64,000 nucleotides of DNA, taken from contig VCJN01000679.1 of assembly GCA_006384855.1 (NCBI GenBank), positions 100,483-164,482 of the forward strand. The letters run 5' to 3'. Origin of the DNA: Tetraselmis striata (Eukaryota; Chlorophyta; Chlorodendrophyceae; Chlorodendrales; Chlorodendraceae). The notes beneath the pieces are model-generated. The model ran no database searches. It was not told the DNA's origin and worked only from the letters and a program-made list of their open reading frames with translations. Shown one piece after another: positions 33,455-44,800 of the stretch. The translations under genes were made by a program, and so were the position numbers. Each line of letters opens with the position of its first letter. Within the stretch, counting starts at the first letter, position 1.

Positions 33455-35147
33455 GGCCGCGCAGTCCCCCAGCGTCCGCTGTTCCGGGGGTCCCTGCTAT
33501 ATGGAAACCCTGCCGCCTGGCACCCTCCGCCCGGCCCCGCTCACACCGGTACGAGAATATATCCTCTGCTGCCACTGACGATACGCTACCTCCCTTCGCA
33601 GCGCCCCTCGTGCGACCCCGTGCCACACCTCTCCTGCGCGACCAGTACCGTAGCCGAGGCGTGTGGTCAAGGCGTGATACAGGCGCGCCACCGCCGGTAC
33701 TGGTAGGCGACACCGCTGTGGTCAGCCGGCATGTGTCACTGCTAGGCCGCGGCCGTGCTGCCGCGACGGATGTGCTGCTGGACAGACGATTCCGGACGGC
33801 CTCGTGCCCCGCGCAGGCGGCGGGACATATCGTTAGTAATCCCAGCAACTGGGCGAACATATGGCGGTATCGATGCAGCAATGACGAGGAATATATCCGG
33901 AAATGAATGAACTTATACCGGGGGTAAAATACATCAATAAATGTGACCGGCGGTAGAAATAGCGAATGGTTCATGTACCTCCGATATACCGACGATATAG
34001 TCGGTACCCGCCGATGAAACGAGCAAAGCAATCCGCCTTTACTGCACACACGTACCACGCACGAGTAGTTATAATTGTGTCCGTCTACCGCCGTAACCAT
34101 CAGCACCATCACCATCAGCTGCTCATCGGGGTCGCTGCCGACTTCTGAGGTGTTGAGGACGAACGCGTGGCGTTCGCCGATGAGCACAAAGCACACTTCG
34201 CACAGAGGTCGCGAGACAGGAGCAGCTCGGCTCGCCACTTGCTTTGTCGCGACGGTTCAGTTGTTCTGCTACAGAGGCGGTACTTTCACGGGTTCAGTGT
34301 ACGCAGCGCAGCTGCGAGTTGCAGGCTCGCGACGGGTCCTCCCCCTCCCCTCAGTCATCCTCTAGCCGCGCTTCCAGACAGGTGAGGGACCAACTCGGCC
34401 GGACTCCTTACCGCCGATCGCGGACTTGCCGCATCAACACTCCCCGCAGGTTGCAGAAGCGCCGCCCGGGCCCGGATTTGTCTGTGAAGTCCTGCAGTGT
34501 AGAGACACGTCGAAAGGTGCTGTAGTTATACTCGTACATCGGAAAGGGGCACGACGTAGTGGATGCCCGCCGTGGGCTGCGCGATGCGCCGATTCACCTC
34601 CACGCCGCCGCCGGGCTGGGCGAGTCGAACCTCGGTTTCCGTTGATACTGTAACAAATGCCTCGTCACTACCGGTAGGTTGGTCGGACGCAGCCACATGC
34701 CAGTATCAGGATGATACGGCGAAAAGCTTTCATTGCCTTCGTCACAGTCAGACCGTACCACCTCCGCCCTAGTGGGTGGCGTTCTGGTGGTGGGGCTTTG
34801 CCGACACGGTGGGGCATATGCTGAAAGGCGTGCAGTATATGTAGTATGTATTTCTAGCAACGTATGAATGACCACCCCCAGAAGTGCCCCGTCATGCCAA
34901 AAATCTCGAGGATCGTCACATCCGGCCGGATGTTGGATTCGCTGATGCGTTTGCGTAGCACGGAGGCGCGTGTCTTTCCCGCATTACCCGTGCTACGCTT
35001 GAGTGCCCCAGCCATTAGAGGGCTGCAGCCATTGAAGACGAGTCGTGGTGATTCAAGCTGGCATGCCGTGGCCGCATTTGTCTGGTTGCAGGAGGAGGAG
35101 CGGCGCTTGGGTGGTAACTTGCCGTGGCAGCCCGCAGCAGGGTCGCC
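33455..35147. promoter_or_regulatory. Divergent intergenic region, NIPA and GDI-like genes
   Basis: 1.7 kb between divergent starts. It contains a motif variant AATAGCGAATGG at about 33958-33969. No coding exons recognised on either strand; open frames there are short and compositional. Confidence 0.45.
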
Positions 35148-36884
35148 ATGAGTGGTCAAAAGGTGGACCTCAGCAAGTACAGGACAGGCGGCATAGAGCG
35201 CGCCAGCATGGGGGCAATGGACAGCGCCAGGTCCAACTCCTCCGCATCTGGCCAGACTACAGCGCTGGGCAGAATGTCCGCCACGCCGGGCATGGCGCGC
35301 TCAAACCTGCGGCGTAGCTCCATGTCGGCAGAGCCGGCGGTCACCCCGAGTGTGAAGGGCGCCAAGGACACCAGGGAGGGCGACCCCCCGCCGTCCAGCT
35401 CGGAGCTGCTGGCCAAGCTGGAGCGCGCGTCCACCAGCCTAGCGCGCGTGTCACAGAATCCCAGGAACATGCAGCGAACCTCCATGTCGCTGGCGAGAGG
35501 CTCCGGCGAGAGCGGCGTGTCGGCGTCGGAGCCGCGCCCGGCTGATGTGGAGAGGCTGAGGTGAGTGGCGCCACGCCGCCGCTCAACGAGTTGGCCTACC
35601 CATCTGCCGCATGCAGGCCTGAGGACCGCCTGGCATTGACATCTCTGCGCTTTGCCCCCCCCCCCCCCCCCCTCTCCCCCACCCCTCCTCTCCCCACCCC
35701 TCCTCTCCCCACGCGGCATGGACAACCCGGTAGCTTCGAGCTGTGCATACACGATGTGGCGAAGGACACCCCTGTCAGCTACAAGTTGGACGGTGAGCGC
35801 GTTCACAATGACACCCCGACCCAGCATACAGAGGCCGCGACCCGGACACCGTGCTCGTGCATGGCGTCCCGTCTGCAAGCGGCATTGCGCCGGGAGGTGG
35901 GGGAGGGGCATGTGCGCGCTGTGTCGGGAGGGAATCGGGCTGTCGCACGCCGCCCTGAGACGGCCCCGGCTCCGCGCTGCCACAGGGGGGCGATTCCAAG
36001 TGCGGGAGACGCTGAAGTTTCTGGAGGGCTCGGAGTACCAGATATCCCTGAAGGTCAACCCGGGGCTGAAGATCGAGTAAGCCCCCCCCCACCCCACCCC
36101 CCACCGAAAGTCGCCCCCTGCCCACCAGACATGCGGCTGCTGCCAGCACTGACGTGTAGAGACGGCGCACCCCAGCAGCTTTCCGTGCTCATGCCTGCAT
36201 TCCTGGAGCGTGGGTGCTGAGCTGCCGCGGCATCATCGCGTGTGCTCAGAGGGAGCGTAGTCAACCTGGACGCCCGCGCGGCAGAGAATCCCAGAGCACC
36301 GGTACGCTGCATTGGCGCGCCGGTTGCCTGATGCCGCCCCGCATTCTGCCCGTGCTGAACCCCCTTTCCCCCTCGCCACCCGTCCGATGGGCAGATTGTG
36401 TTGAGGGATGCGTTGTTCTTGGACAAGAGCGGCCCCGGGGCGAGCAGCGGCATTTGGACGTGCACCCTGGCCCCCTCCTCCAAGGGCGAGCGCGTGTTGA
36501 TGAGCCTCGAGATGCAGCTGGAGGTGCGCCCCGTGAGGGGGCTCCCCGACATGCTCCCCGTTGCCCATGAGGATCCGGACGCAGCTGAGTGGCAGTTTCT
36601 GATGCCATGCGCGGCGCGGCCGCCTCAGGGATTCGGCAAGGTGGTGTTCCCCATCATGTGCAAAGTGTACAAGCCGTCCGCGAGCGGCGCCTTTCATGGT
36701 GAGTGCCGCGACTCGGAGTCCACCCGATAGCCGGGAGCCACCTGTCTCCCCGCCAGGCCTGATCGGCCCGGCCCCCACGCCACCCACTCTGACAGGTCAG
36801 ACCTGCAAGATGATCTCGTACACGGTGAAAAAGGCGACGGACCCGAGTCACGCCGGCCACATTCTACGCACCCAGTTCATATGA
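35148..36884 (+). CDS. Protein with a RhoGDI-like beta-sandwich segment
   Basis: Six exons: 35148-35560, 35617-35792, 35986-36076, 36250-36301, 36395-36698, 36796-36884; phases agree, 374 residues. Residues 1-138 are Ser/Arg-rich and probably disordered. Then PEDRLALTSLRF, a Pro run from an in-frame C tract, GSFELCIHDVAKDTPVSYKLDG and FQVRETLKFLEGSEYQISLKVN resemble the core of Rho GDP-dissociation inhibitors (LELDL...FVLKEGVEYRIKISF). The rest (LRDALFLDKSG, AEWQFLMPCAARPPQGFGK, KMISYTVKKATD) only loosely follows RhoGDI. It may be a divergent GDI acting on small GTPases, or another Ig-fold protein. The Pro-rich stretch at 35655-35730 could instead be an intron with unusual borders. Confidence 0.55.
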
Positions 36885-36973
36885 GGCCTCGCGGCGGCAC
36901 CGCGAGCGACTGGAGGCCATGTGGGCGGCATCGTAGACAGGCGGCAGCCGTTTCCGCGGTGCACGAAAGTGAC

Positions 36974-36978
36974 TTACA
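36974..36978 (-). terminator. TGTAA polyadenylation signal of the PUS1 gene
   Basis: TTACA on plus, 67 bases beyond the minus-strand stop codon at 37045 and between two convergent genes only 160 bases apart. Confidence 0.42.
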
Positions 36979-37044
36979 AGCTGCCAGTGGCCCAGTGGAC
37001 CCATAGCATGTCGCCTTCTGGTTGGATCCCCCACGGGCTTGCAA

Positions 37045-40000
37045 CTAACGCAGTGCCGACACCGGGGCTGCGGACCCACTGTGATCGATCGCCCTAACGT
37101 CCTCCGGCAGGGTCACTTCCACCTCGGCCGCTTGCCCTTGTATCCGCCCCGGCTCCCCCGGCCCCCCGCCCCCCTGTGCTCCTGGCCGTCCTCCCTCGGC
37201 CGCGTCCTGCGTAGGCACACAGCGCACCATGCCGTACGTCTCAAACGCGCCAACCACGGCGGCGGCGGCCGCATCGGCTGCCGGCGGGGCCCTGCGCCCA
37301 ATGGGGCACCTCGGCCTGCCGGCAACCAAACACCACAAACTCAAGTACGAACCCAGATGATGCCGCGGAGCCACCCTCGCGAGCCGTGCAGAGATTTGGG
37401 ATCATGGGGTAGTGGGTGGGGGGGGGGGGGGGGGGGCGGGGGGCACACTTTTTGCTCTCGTTTGGCTTGTCCTTCCATGTCGTGAACTTGTAGTTGGCGT
37501 CGTTCAGGCTCTGCAGCCACTTCTCATTCACGCTCTCCTCCTTGTCCTGCGCCACGATGTGGGCGTACACCCACCGCTGCTTGAAGTCGCTGATGGCCTC
37601 GGTGTAGACGTCCGCCCCGAGCGGCTCGCGCCCCTCCTGGCCCGCCCAGCGCTCGTTGTACGACTTGTACATGCACTCCGTCTGCGAGGGCGGCCCCGCG
37701 GCAGAACCAGCTCAGCCGCCACGGGTGACGGGCAGCCATGCATCAACCATGGCATGAATGACCACGTGCGGCGGCGGAGAGCCGTGCAGCCGCACCAGAA
37801 AGAGGCCGAGCGCGGGCGCCATGGGCGTGTTGCAGTCCTTGTTGGGCGACAGGGCGATGTCCTGGCACTCCTCCGGCGCAATCTCGCGCATGATGGCGAT
37901 CACCATGCCGACCTGCGCGGGGCGGGTCCTCGGCTCAGTCCACCCCACGCGCCAACACGTGTTGCGACAGTGAACGCCGGGAGGGAGAGTTCCGCGGCTG
38001 GCACCGGGTCCCTGAGTTCATCCCTGGGTACGTGGGTGCCCAGAGGCGCCGCTTGGTGGAACGTTGCCCGATCATTCACCACATGACGTCAGAGGCACTG
38101 GCAGCTGAGGAGGCGCCCTGGCATGCGTCGGGATGGCCGGGGTGACGCGGGCACCCGCACCATTTTCCGGATTTGGTGCAGCATGAAGCTCTGCCCCAGC
38201 ACCACCATCCGCACGTACGGCTCCCCGTGCGCTTCAAACTGCTCCGCGCGGAAGGAGATGATGTGCCTCTTGGCGGCCGCCTGGCCGGGCGACACCTGCG
38301 CATCGGCATTCACAGTCGGCGGCGCCGCAATCCAATGACGGCCCAGAGGAATACGACGAGCAGTGAGCCCATAACGAGCTCCGAGTGGCGGAGTGACTTC
38401 GGTCCTAAGATCACAACACCCGAATAAATCCGGATATTTTTACTTTGATAATAAAGCTGCCGAAACCTCACCGCGGATGCAACGGGGACTGCTTATTCCC
38501 GGGCTTCCAAGTGATACATCAAACGGCACTCCAGCAACATCTATCTGGCGTAGTACGGGTGCCCGTGCACAGTTACGTGCCAGCCCTGATAGGAACACGT
38601 CAAATATACTATGGTGGCCGATGCCATTTTGAGACGGGGAATCAGCCGCCGGAGTGTCGGCATCGAGCTGCGCCGCGCGCGGGCGGCACACCTGCACGGT
38701 GTAGTTGTGGAAGTTGTGCGTCCCGATGTACTTGCCCAGCAGGTGGTTCAGCCGCTTCAGCTGCTCCGCGCTCATTCGGAAGCCGCTTTTCCCGGCAGGC
38801 ACGGGCTCCACCGCGCCACCAGCTGCCTCCGCTTGACTCCCTGCGCCGGCAGCGTCCGACGGGGCATCCGTGTCGGGGTGTGCTCCTGCCGGCGCCTCGG
38901 CATCGGCGGCTGCGTGCGGCGCTTTCGCGGCCTCCTGCTTTGCCTCGAGAGCCTCCGCCTGCGCTTGCATCTGCGCCCACACCACGCACCCGTTAGCCGT
39001 GATACCACCCCGTCGCCGCAGTGACAGCACGGGGCGCCACGCCGATGGGATGCGGCGCCACCCACCGTCTTGTTGAAGTAGTGCTGGCGCCCCCGGCAGA
39101 CCTCCGGGTCAAACGCCCACTCCGGCATGATGTACTCATACCGCCGGCGGTCGCACGCCAGCCGCGCATCAAAGCCACCCGTGGTCCGGGTGAATCCCAG
39201 CACGCGGATCTGCTCCCAAGGGCGCCATGGCAAGCGCGGTGGTGAGAGGCAGCTGAGCGCCCATCCCGCATACTAAGCATTCTGGGTTTGTTTGTTTGGT
39301 GGTATATCTGAAGGATGTGTTACTTGTTTTAGCACAAGTTTTGGTTGCTGTGAATTTTGTGAACGAGTGTATATAATAGTATCACATAAACTGAAAACAT
39401 CATCCCAATCAAATGTACTTATTAACAAACGCATAAATAAACAGCAACTATAACCAAACATGAAAATAGAATAAGACATTGAATCAGAACCGTAAACCAC
39501 TGCATTGCTTGATGACGGGTAGGCGCCGTGCCGTGGCAACACCAACGTGGCGAACACGGAAAGGGATCGGCAAGCGGCTGCAGCGCCCACTCACCTGCTT
39601 TGGCAGGTTCTCGTTGATGCGGGCCGCCATGCAGGGCGGGTGCAGGATCATCCGCAGCGACACGACGTTCCCGATGGCGCTCACCCCCTTGTCGGTCCGA
39701 GCCGCGCGCTTCCACTGGATCTGCGGAGCGCCGCCGACAGATCCTGTGAGCGTCATGCATACGCGGAAGGGGGGAGGGCGGCTTCGCAGCGGGTTGACTG
39801 CCACTGCGGACCTTCTCGTACGAGTCCGCGTTCTGCTCGGAGATGGCGCCTGCTTTGGTCATGGCGGCCATCAGCTCACTCTCGATGGTCTTTGCGCCCG
39901 GGTTGTTCTGCATGCCCTGCAGGTCATCATGGACAGACACTCTATGCCTTGCCCCATGGTGCGGCAGTGGGGGCTGCATGCCAACGCGTTCCGAAACGCA

Positions 40001-40698
40001 AGGCGCTCCGGGGCGAAGGGGGGGCTCCAGGCAGGCGTTGCGCTACTGCACTTACGCTGTAGCCGTGGCCCACGTAGGCCAGGTACAAGGCGACCTTGCG
40101 CTTCTTGAACGCGCCGCCCTGCTCCCCTGCCACCTCAGTCGCCGCACCTGTAGTCTGGGCGGCCGAGCACAGAATGTATGTTGGTAGTGGCAGCGGTGGC
40201 GATGTAGATGGCAGAGGAGGGGGGGGGGGGGGGGTGATGGACGCATGAGGGCACACAAGTCGGCAGCTTCTTTTAGTCAGGGACATATCAGCCATCACGC
40301 AGCTGATGTACTCGGAGCTACAAAGTAAGCCCATGCGTGAGAGAGCGCGATCAGGCATGGACGCCCTTGCTGGCGAGTCGCCTTCTCACCGATGCGTTTA
40401 CTGCAAGTTCCTCATCTTTGGCAGGCGCCTCTCCCTGCCCCGGTGTCTCCTCCTTTAAATGCGCTTCATCATTTGTTTTCGCCGCCTCCTCGACCCGCGC
40501 CTCCGCATCCACCGCCTCCTCCTCCACCCGCGCTCCCCCCTCCACCTGCGTCTCCTCCTTCACCGCCTCCTCCTCCTCCGCTTGCGCTTCCTCCTCGACC
40601 CGTGCCTCCTCCTTCACCTGCGTCTCCTCCTTCACTTGCGCTGCCTCAATTGCTTTCGCCTCCTCCACCGCCGCCGGTCTTTGCGATGCGGCGTCCAT
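37045..40698 (-). CDS. PUS1: tRNA pseudouridine synthase, TruA/PUS1 family
   Basis: Ten exons: 40698-40390, 40154-40056, 39916-39812, 39720-39595, 39209-39066, 38970-38692, 38295-38161, 37912-37796, 37681-37449, 37315-37045; all in phase, 605 residues. Exon 1 is an acidic repeat of units like QVKEETQVKEEARVEEE. The enzyme starts at FKKRKVALYLAYVGHGYSGMQ; the catalytic Asp181 is in RAARTDKGVSA. Further landmarks: INENLPKQIRVLGFTRTTGGFDARLACDRR split by an intron, NHLLGKYIGTHNFHNYT, GQSFMLHQIRKMVGMVIAI, and APALGLFL joined to YKSYNERW. An Ala/Gln/Glu-rich insert of about 60 residues precedes KSGFRMSAEQL. The enzyme isomerises uridines in tRNA, and in eukaryotes also other RNAs. The last exon is Gly/Pro-rich and the least certain. 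Confidence 0.9.
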
Positions 40699-41662
40699 GG
40701 AGCCCCCGGCGGTCAGAGTGTACTGGACACCGCACCGAACAGACTCGTCTCAGCGCACGGGGCCTGTATACAGCCGAAGCTCAGAGGATGGGGGCTGGCA
40801 CGCCACTGAGGAGGCGCTACCGCTGGCGACAGGCTGCTGCCGGCGGCGTGGTTCCTGCGCAGCCATCTGTAGCAGCGCGTCCGGCGAGCCGCCGCCAAAA
40901 CTGTTGCCGTCATCCGCTTATTGCACACGCGCGCCCGCCGGCGGGAGCTGTGTGTCGGCGCTCAAAAAGCGAGAAGTACGGACGTGACTCCATGCAGTTA
41001 TTCACGTCTAAAACAATAAAACATCGGACGAACACTTTTTTACACAGCCCTTAATAATCATTTATGTCAGGTCAATAGGTCATTGATTATGTGTCGTGGT
41101 TGTTCCAGTGTAATAAAACAGAAACGCGGATGAATTTTCTCTTCGGGCCAAAATTATAAATGGCCATTAGCCTGACTAATGGACGTAGCTGCTGGTGAAT
41201 AGCGCCAATATATACGGATTGCATCTTCAAGCCCAGCTCTTGACCGCATAAACAAGGTTTTTGAGTCATCTCATTTGCGCAAATCCCGCGGGCAAAACTG
41301 AGCTTTGAGCTGTGCGCTGCGCAATACTCGTACGAGAACTCAAATTTTCCTATCTTGCTGGACGAACAACTAATCGCTGTGATGATAGTGAGTTGCGGCG
41401 GCTGGCGACGGGTGACGGCGACGACATACCATTGCTGGGGCGGAATCAGGAACGCCACCGCAGACGGGTACACCACAGGCAGCGACTGCAACGCCCTTGC
41501 GACCGGCACCCTATTCTGCAATCCTGCCTGCTTCCTCTCGCGCGCTGCGTAGCGAGTCTCAATCCCCCGCCGCACCTGGCCGGCTGGCGCTGCCGCCGCT
41601 GGGGAGTGACGCCCCCCGCTTGCCTGCTCGGCTTTCCTCGCCGCCCTTCCGGCGCTGGCCCA
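40699..41662. promoter_or_regulatory. Divergent intergenic region, PUS1 and USP genes
   Basis: 964 bases between the two start codons. Has an AT-rich stretch at 41000-41200. Open frames across 40337-41054 on the plus strand are the antisense of PUS1 exon 1. Confidence 0.45.
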
Positions 41663-41855
41663 ATGCCGAAGAAGAAGCACCACCGCTCGCACAGCGCCAG
41701 CAAAACCTCCAAGAAGAAGCAGGCGGCGGCTGCAGCGGCGGCTGGGCTCGCTGGGGAGGTGGGCACGCAGCGCACACTGCCAAGCAGCACTGCTCTGGCT
41801 CAGCGCAGTGCTTTCTTGCCACACCCAGCCCTACAACCCTATCGCCCTTAACCCC

Positions 41856-41889
<34 letters not shown>

Positions 41890-44800
41890 CCACTCCACCC
41901 CTTATCCCCAATATTTACATCGCCATGCCTGAGCACTGATTGGAGCTTCGCCTCAGAGCACACATCAAGCGGGGTAGGTTGCACCCCACCGAGCGGGAAT
42001 TCGCTGATCTTGATTCACTTTTCTCACCGCTGCAGGATGGCGAAGCGGTCCCTGCGGTGGCTGCGCCCCCTCCCGCCGCGCCGGAGGTGACGTATGGGCG
42101 GGTGCAGGGGCTCGAGAACCTGGGAAACACCTGCTTCTTCAACTCCGTGCTGCAGGTACCACCACCACCGCCGCCGGCGCCATCACATGCTTTACCGCTG
42201 TTGCCTTGTTGTCTGTAGTGGGGGGGCGGCTGGAGTCGATGCAGTCGCGTCTCTACATCCAGCATGGCGGCGCAGTAGCGCCGCGCCAGCGCCATCCACT
42301 GCTTGTGACTCCACCCCTCCCCCCCGCCCCATTCCCCCTCCCTCCATACCGCGCCATGCCAGGTGCTGCAAGCCGCACCCCAGCTGCAGGTGCATTACGG
42401 GGCGGACGGCGACGAGTCCGGGCTCCCGGACGGCCCGCTCGGCGCAGGGATACGCGAGGTGTTTCTTCAGGCGCAGCAAGGTGCGGCGCCTCTCATCCCG
42501 CCACCAGCCGCCAATGGGCTCGGCAATCATCCCAAGAGAAGCTGACAGCGGCCGCCAGCTGGCCACCTGCCTGGGAGTGATGATATCTCCCTGAGCGGGG
42601 GGAGGGGGGTGGGGGGGGGGGCAACGGAGGCTCTGATGGGTCGAGTCGGGGGGCGCCCCCTAGGGCAGGGCATGTGCGCATTCCATGAACTGTCAGCCGG
42701 TGGTCGGCAGCAGCTATCATGTCGCAGGTCACGGCAGCATCATTGCGGCGGTGCTTGATCGGCGCAGAACGCTCTTGCGGGTCTGATCCGGGCACCCCTT
42801 GCTGAGTCCCCGCCCTGCATCCCCCGGTTCGCCTCCGCTGCTGGAACCGCTCCGCCCTGGGCGCACAGAGGCGTTACAGGCGGGGCGGTTCAAGACCTCC
42901 ACGCACAGCCCGAAGCAACTCCTGGGCGCCATCACCGAGATCGCTCCGCAGTTCAAGGTGGTGCAGTGCCTTTGCCGCGGGCCACCCGACATCGCTCCGC
43001 GATGGATCCCCCTCTCCCCCCCCCCTCTGCCGCCGCTTGTCACTGACCCTCTGTGGCACATTCGCCTGCGGTCCCTGCAGGGCCGGCAGCAGCACGACAG
43101 CCACGAGGTGCTGCGGTGCCTCCTGGACGGCCTGCAGGTGCGCAGCTCGTTCACATGCGAAAATGCCAACACGATGTGCCCGACGACCTTGTTTGCCGCG
43201 TCCCCGTGCTAGCCCCACCGGGTGTGGCGGCCCAGCTTCAACAGTGACCGCCATTATGCGGCTGTGTGCATGACTGTGTACACGTAGCAGGGTGCATTTC
43301 CCCTTCAGAATGTTGCTCAACGCAAGCACCTCAATGGGGGCGGGGGGGCAACAAGTTCGGACCAACTCTCCCTGTCTTGGTCTCTCTCTCTCTCTCTCCC
43401 TCTCTCTGTCCCGGTCTCGCGCGCTCTCTGCCACCACGACATCGCACGCCGGTTGCAACCCATGGCTTCTGGGAGGGTGAACCCAGATGCAGCGGAGGTC
43501 CGTCTCAGCGGGGCTCTGTCGAGAGTGCGTGTTTGATCTGCCAATGGCGGGCATCCCCTATTAGAATCCACCCGTCCAAGAAGGCATGCTGTATCGGTTT
43601 GGAGGGCGACACTGCGTACAGGGGGGGGGGGGGGGGGTTGGAAGCGGGGTCGCGCGGAGCTGAGCTGAGCTGCCTGCCCTGCTGGGTGTCTGGATGACAG
43701 AGCGAGGAGGAGAAGCTGGCAAAGGCTCAGTCGCAGCTGATACGGCGCGCCTCGGATGTGGAGGAGGGGCTGGTCTTCCGGCAGCTGTCCAACAGCCACC
43801 AGCACGGCAGCTCCTTCGCCCCCCTGATGGTGGACGTGATGGATGGCGCGATGCCCGGCGGCGACTCCAACGCGCCGCCGCCGGCGTTCCTGAGCTCCGA
43901 GACCGACGACGCCGTGCCTGCGGGCGCGGGAGGCAGCGCGGAGCAGGAGGAGGCTGGCGGCGAGATGCCGGAGGCAGCCGATGTCTTTGGTGAGGAAGGC
44001 GGCGGCGCGCTGTCGGTGGGCGTGACGGAGACCGACCCGCTCGCCGCCCTGGCGACCAACGCGCGGCAGAGCATCAGCCCGAAGCTGCTCCGGCGGGTCC
44101 TGTCGGCGCCGGTGGCCGGGCGCGGCGTTGCATCCGCAGCGAAGGACTTTGCGGCTCCGGCGCTGGAGATCGCGGAGGCAAGCGCGGCGCGCCTTCTCCG
44201 GAGCGCCCTCCAGTCAGCCAAGGCGGAGGCGGCGACGCATAACCGGCTGCGCCGAGTGCAGAGCGCGGCCGTGCGCTCCACAACCGCGCCGCCAATGCCG
44301 TTGATTCAGGAGGACGACAAGGCGGGCGCGGAGGCGGACTCCGACACCGATGAGGACGAGGAGGCGCCCACCCGAACCACTGTGGTATGTCGGCAGCCCG
44401 CCGGTGCACATTCCGCCTCTTCTGCCTGAGCTGTGTGGTCAGGGAAATAACAAACTCGCTATCGAGCGCGTCATCACGATGTCCGATGGCAACGGCGACG
44501 AAGGCGTATTCCGGGTTTATTGCGCCGCCCTCTCTGCTTTAAAATCTTAAGGTTGCTATTCTTATGTTTTCTGTCGTTTTATGTATTAGAGTCGTTTTGG
44601 AGGTTTTCTAAAATGAACATGCTGGTCTGCAAGTTTGCATGTCGCAAACCATAGTTAAGTGACAATCCTGTCAGAGGTGTGCGCTCATGACAGCCCATTG
44701 AGCTTGCCGTTCTTAGGATAGCTGTGGCGATTACGATGCTCGCCCGCCTCACCCCCATCCACGCGCGCGCCTCGCCGTCTGTGCGTCCCGCTTCCCCGTG

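Noticed and set aside
43385..43412. CT-rich run near 43385 considered as a promoter element
   Set aside because: It is a dinucleotide repeat within a USP intron with no start site nearby.
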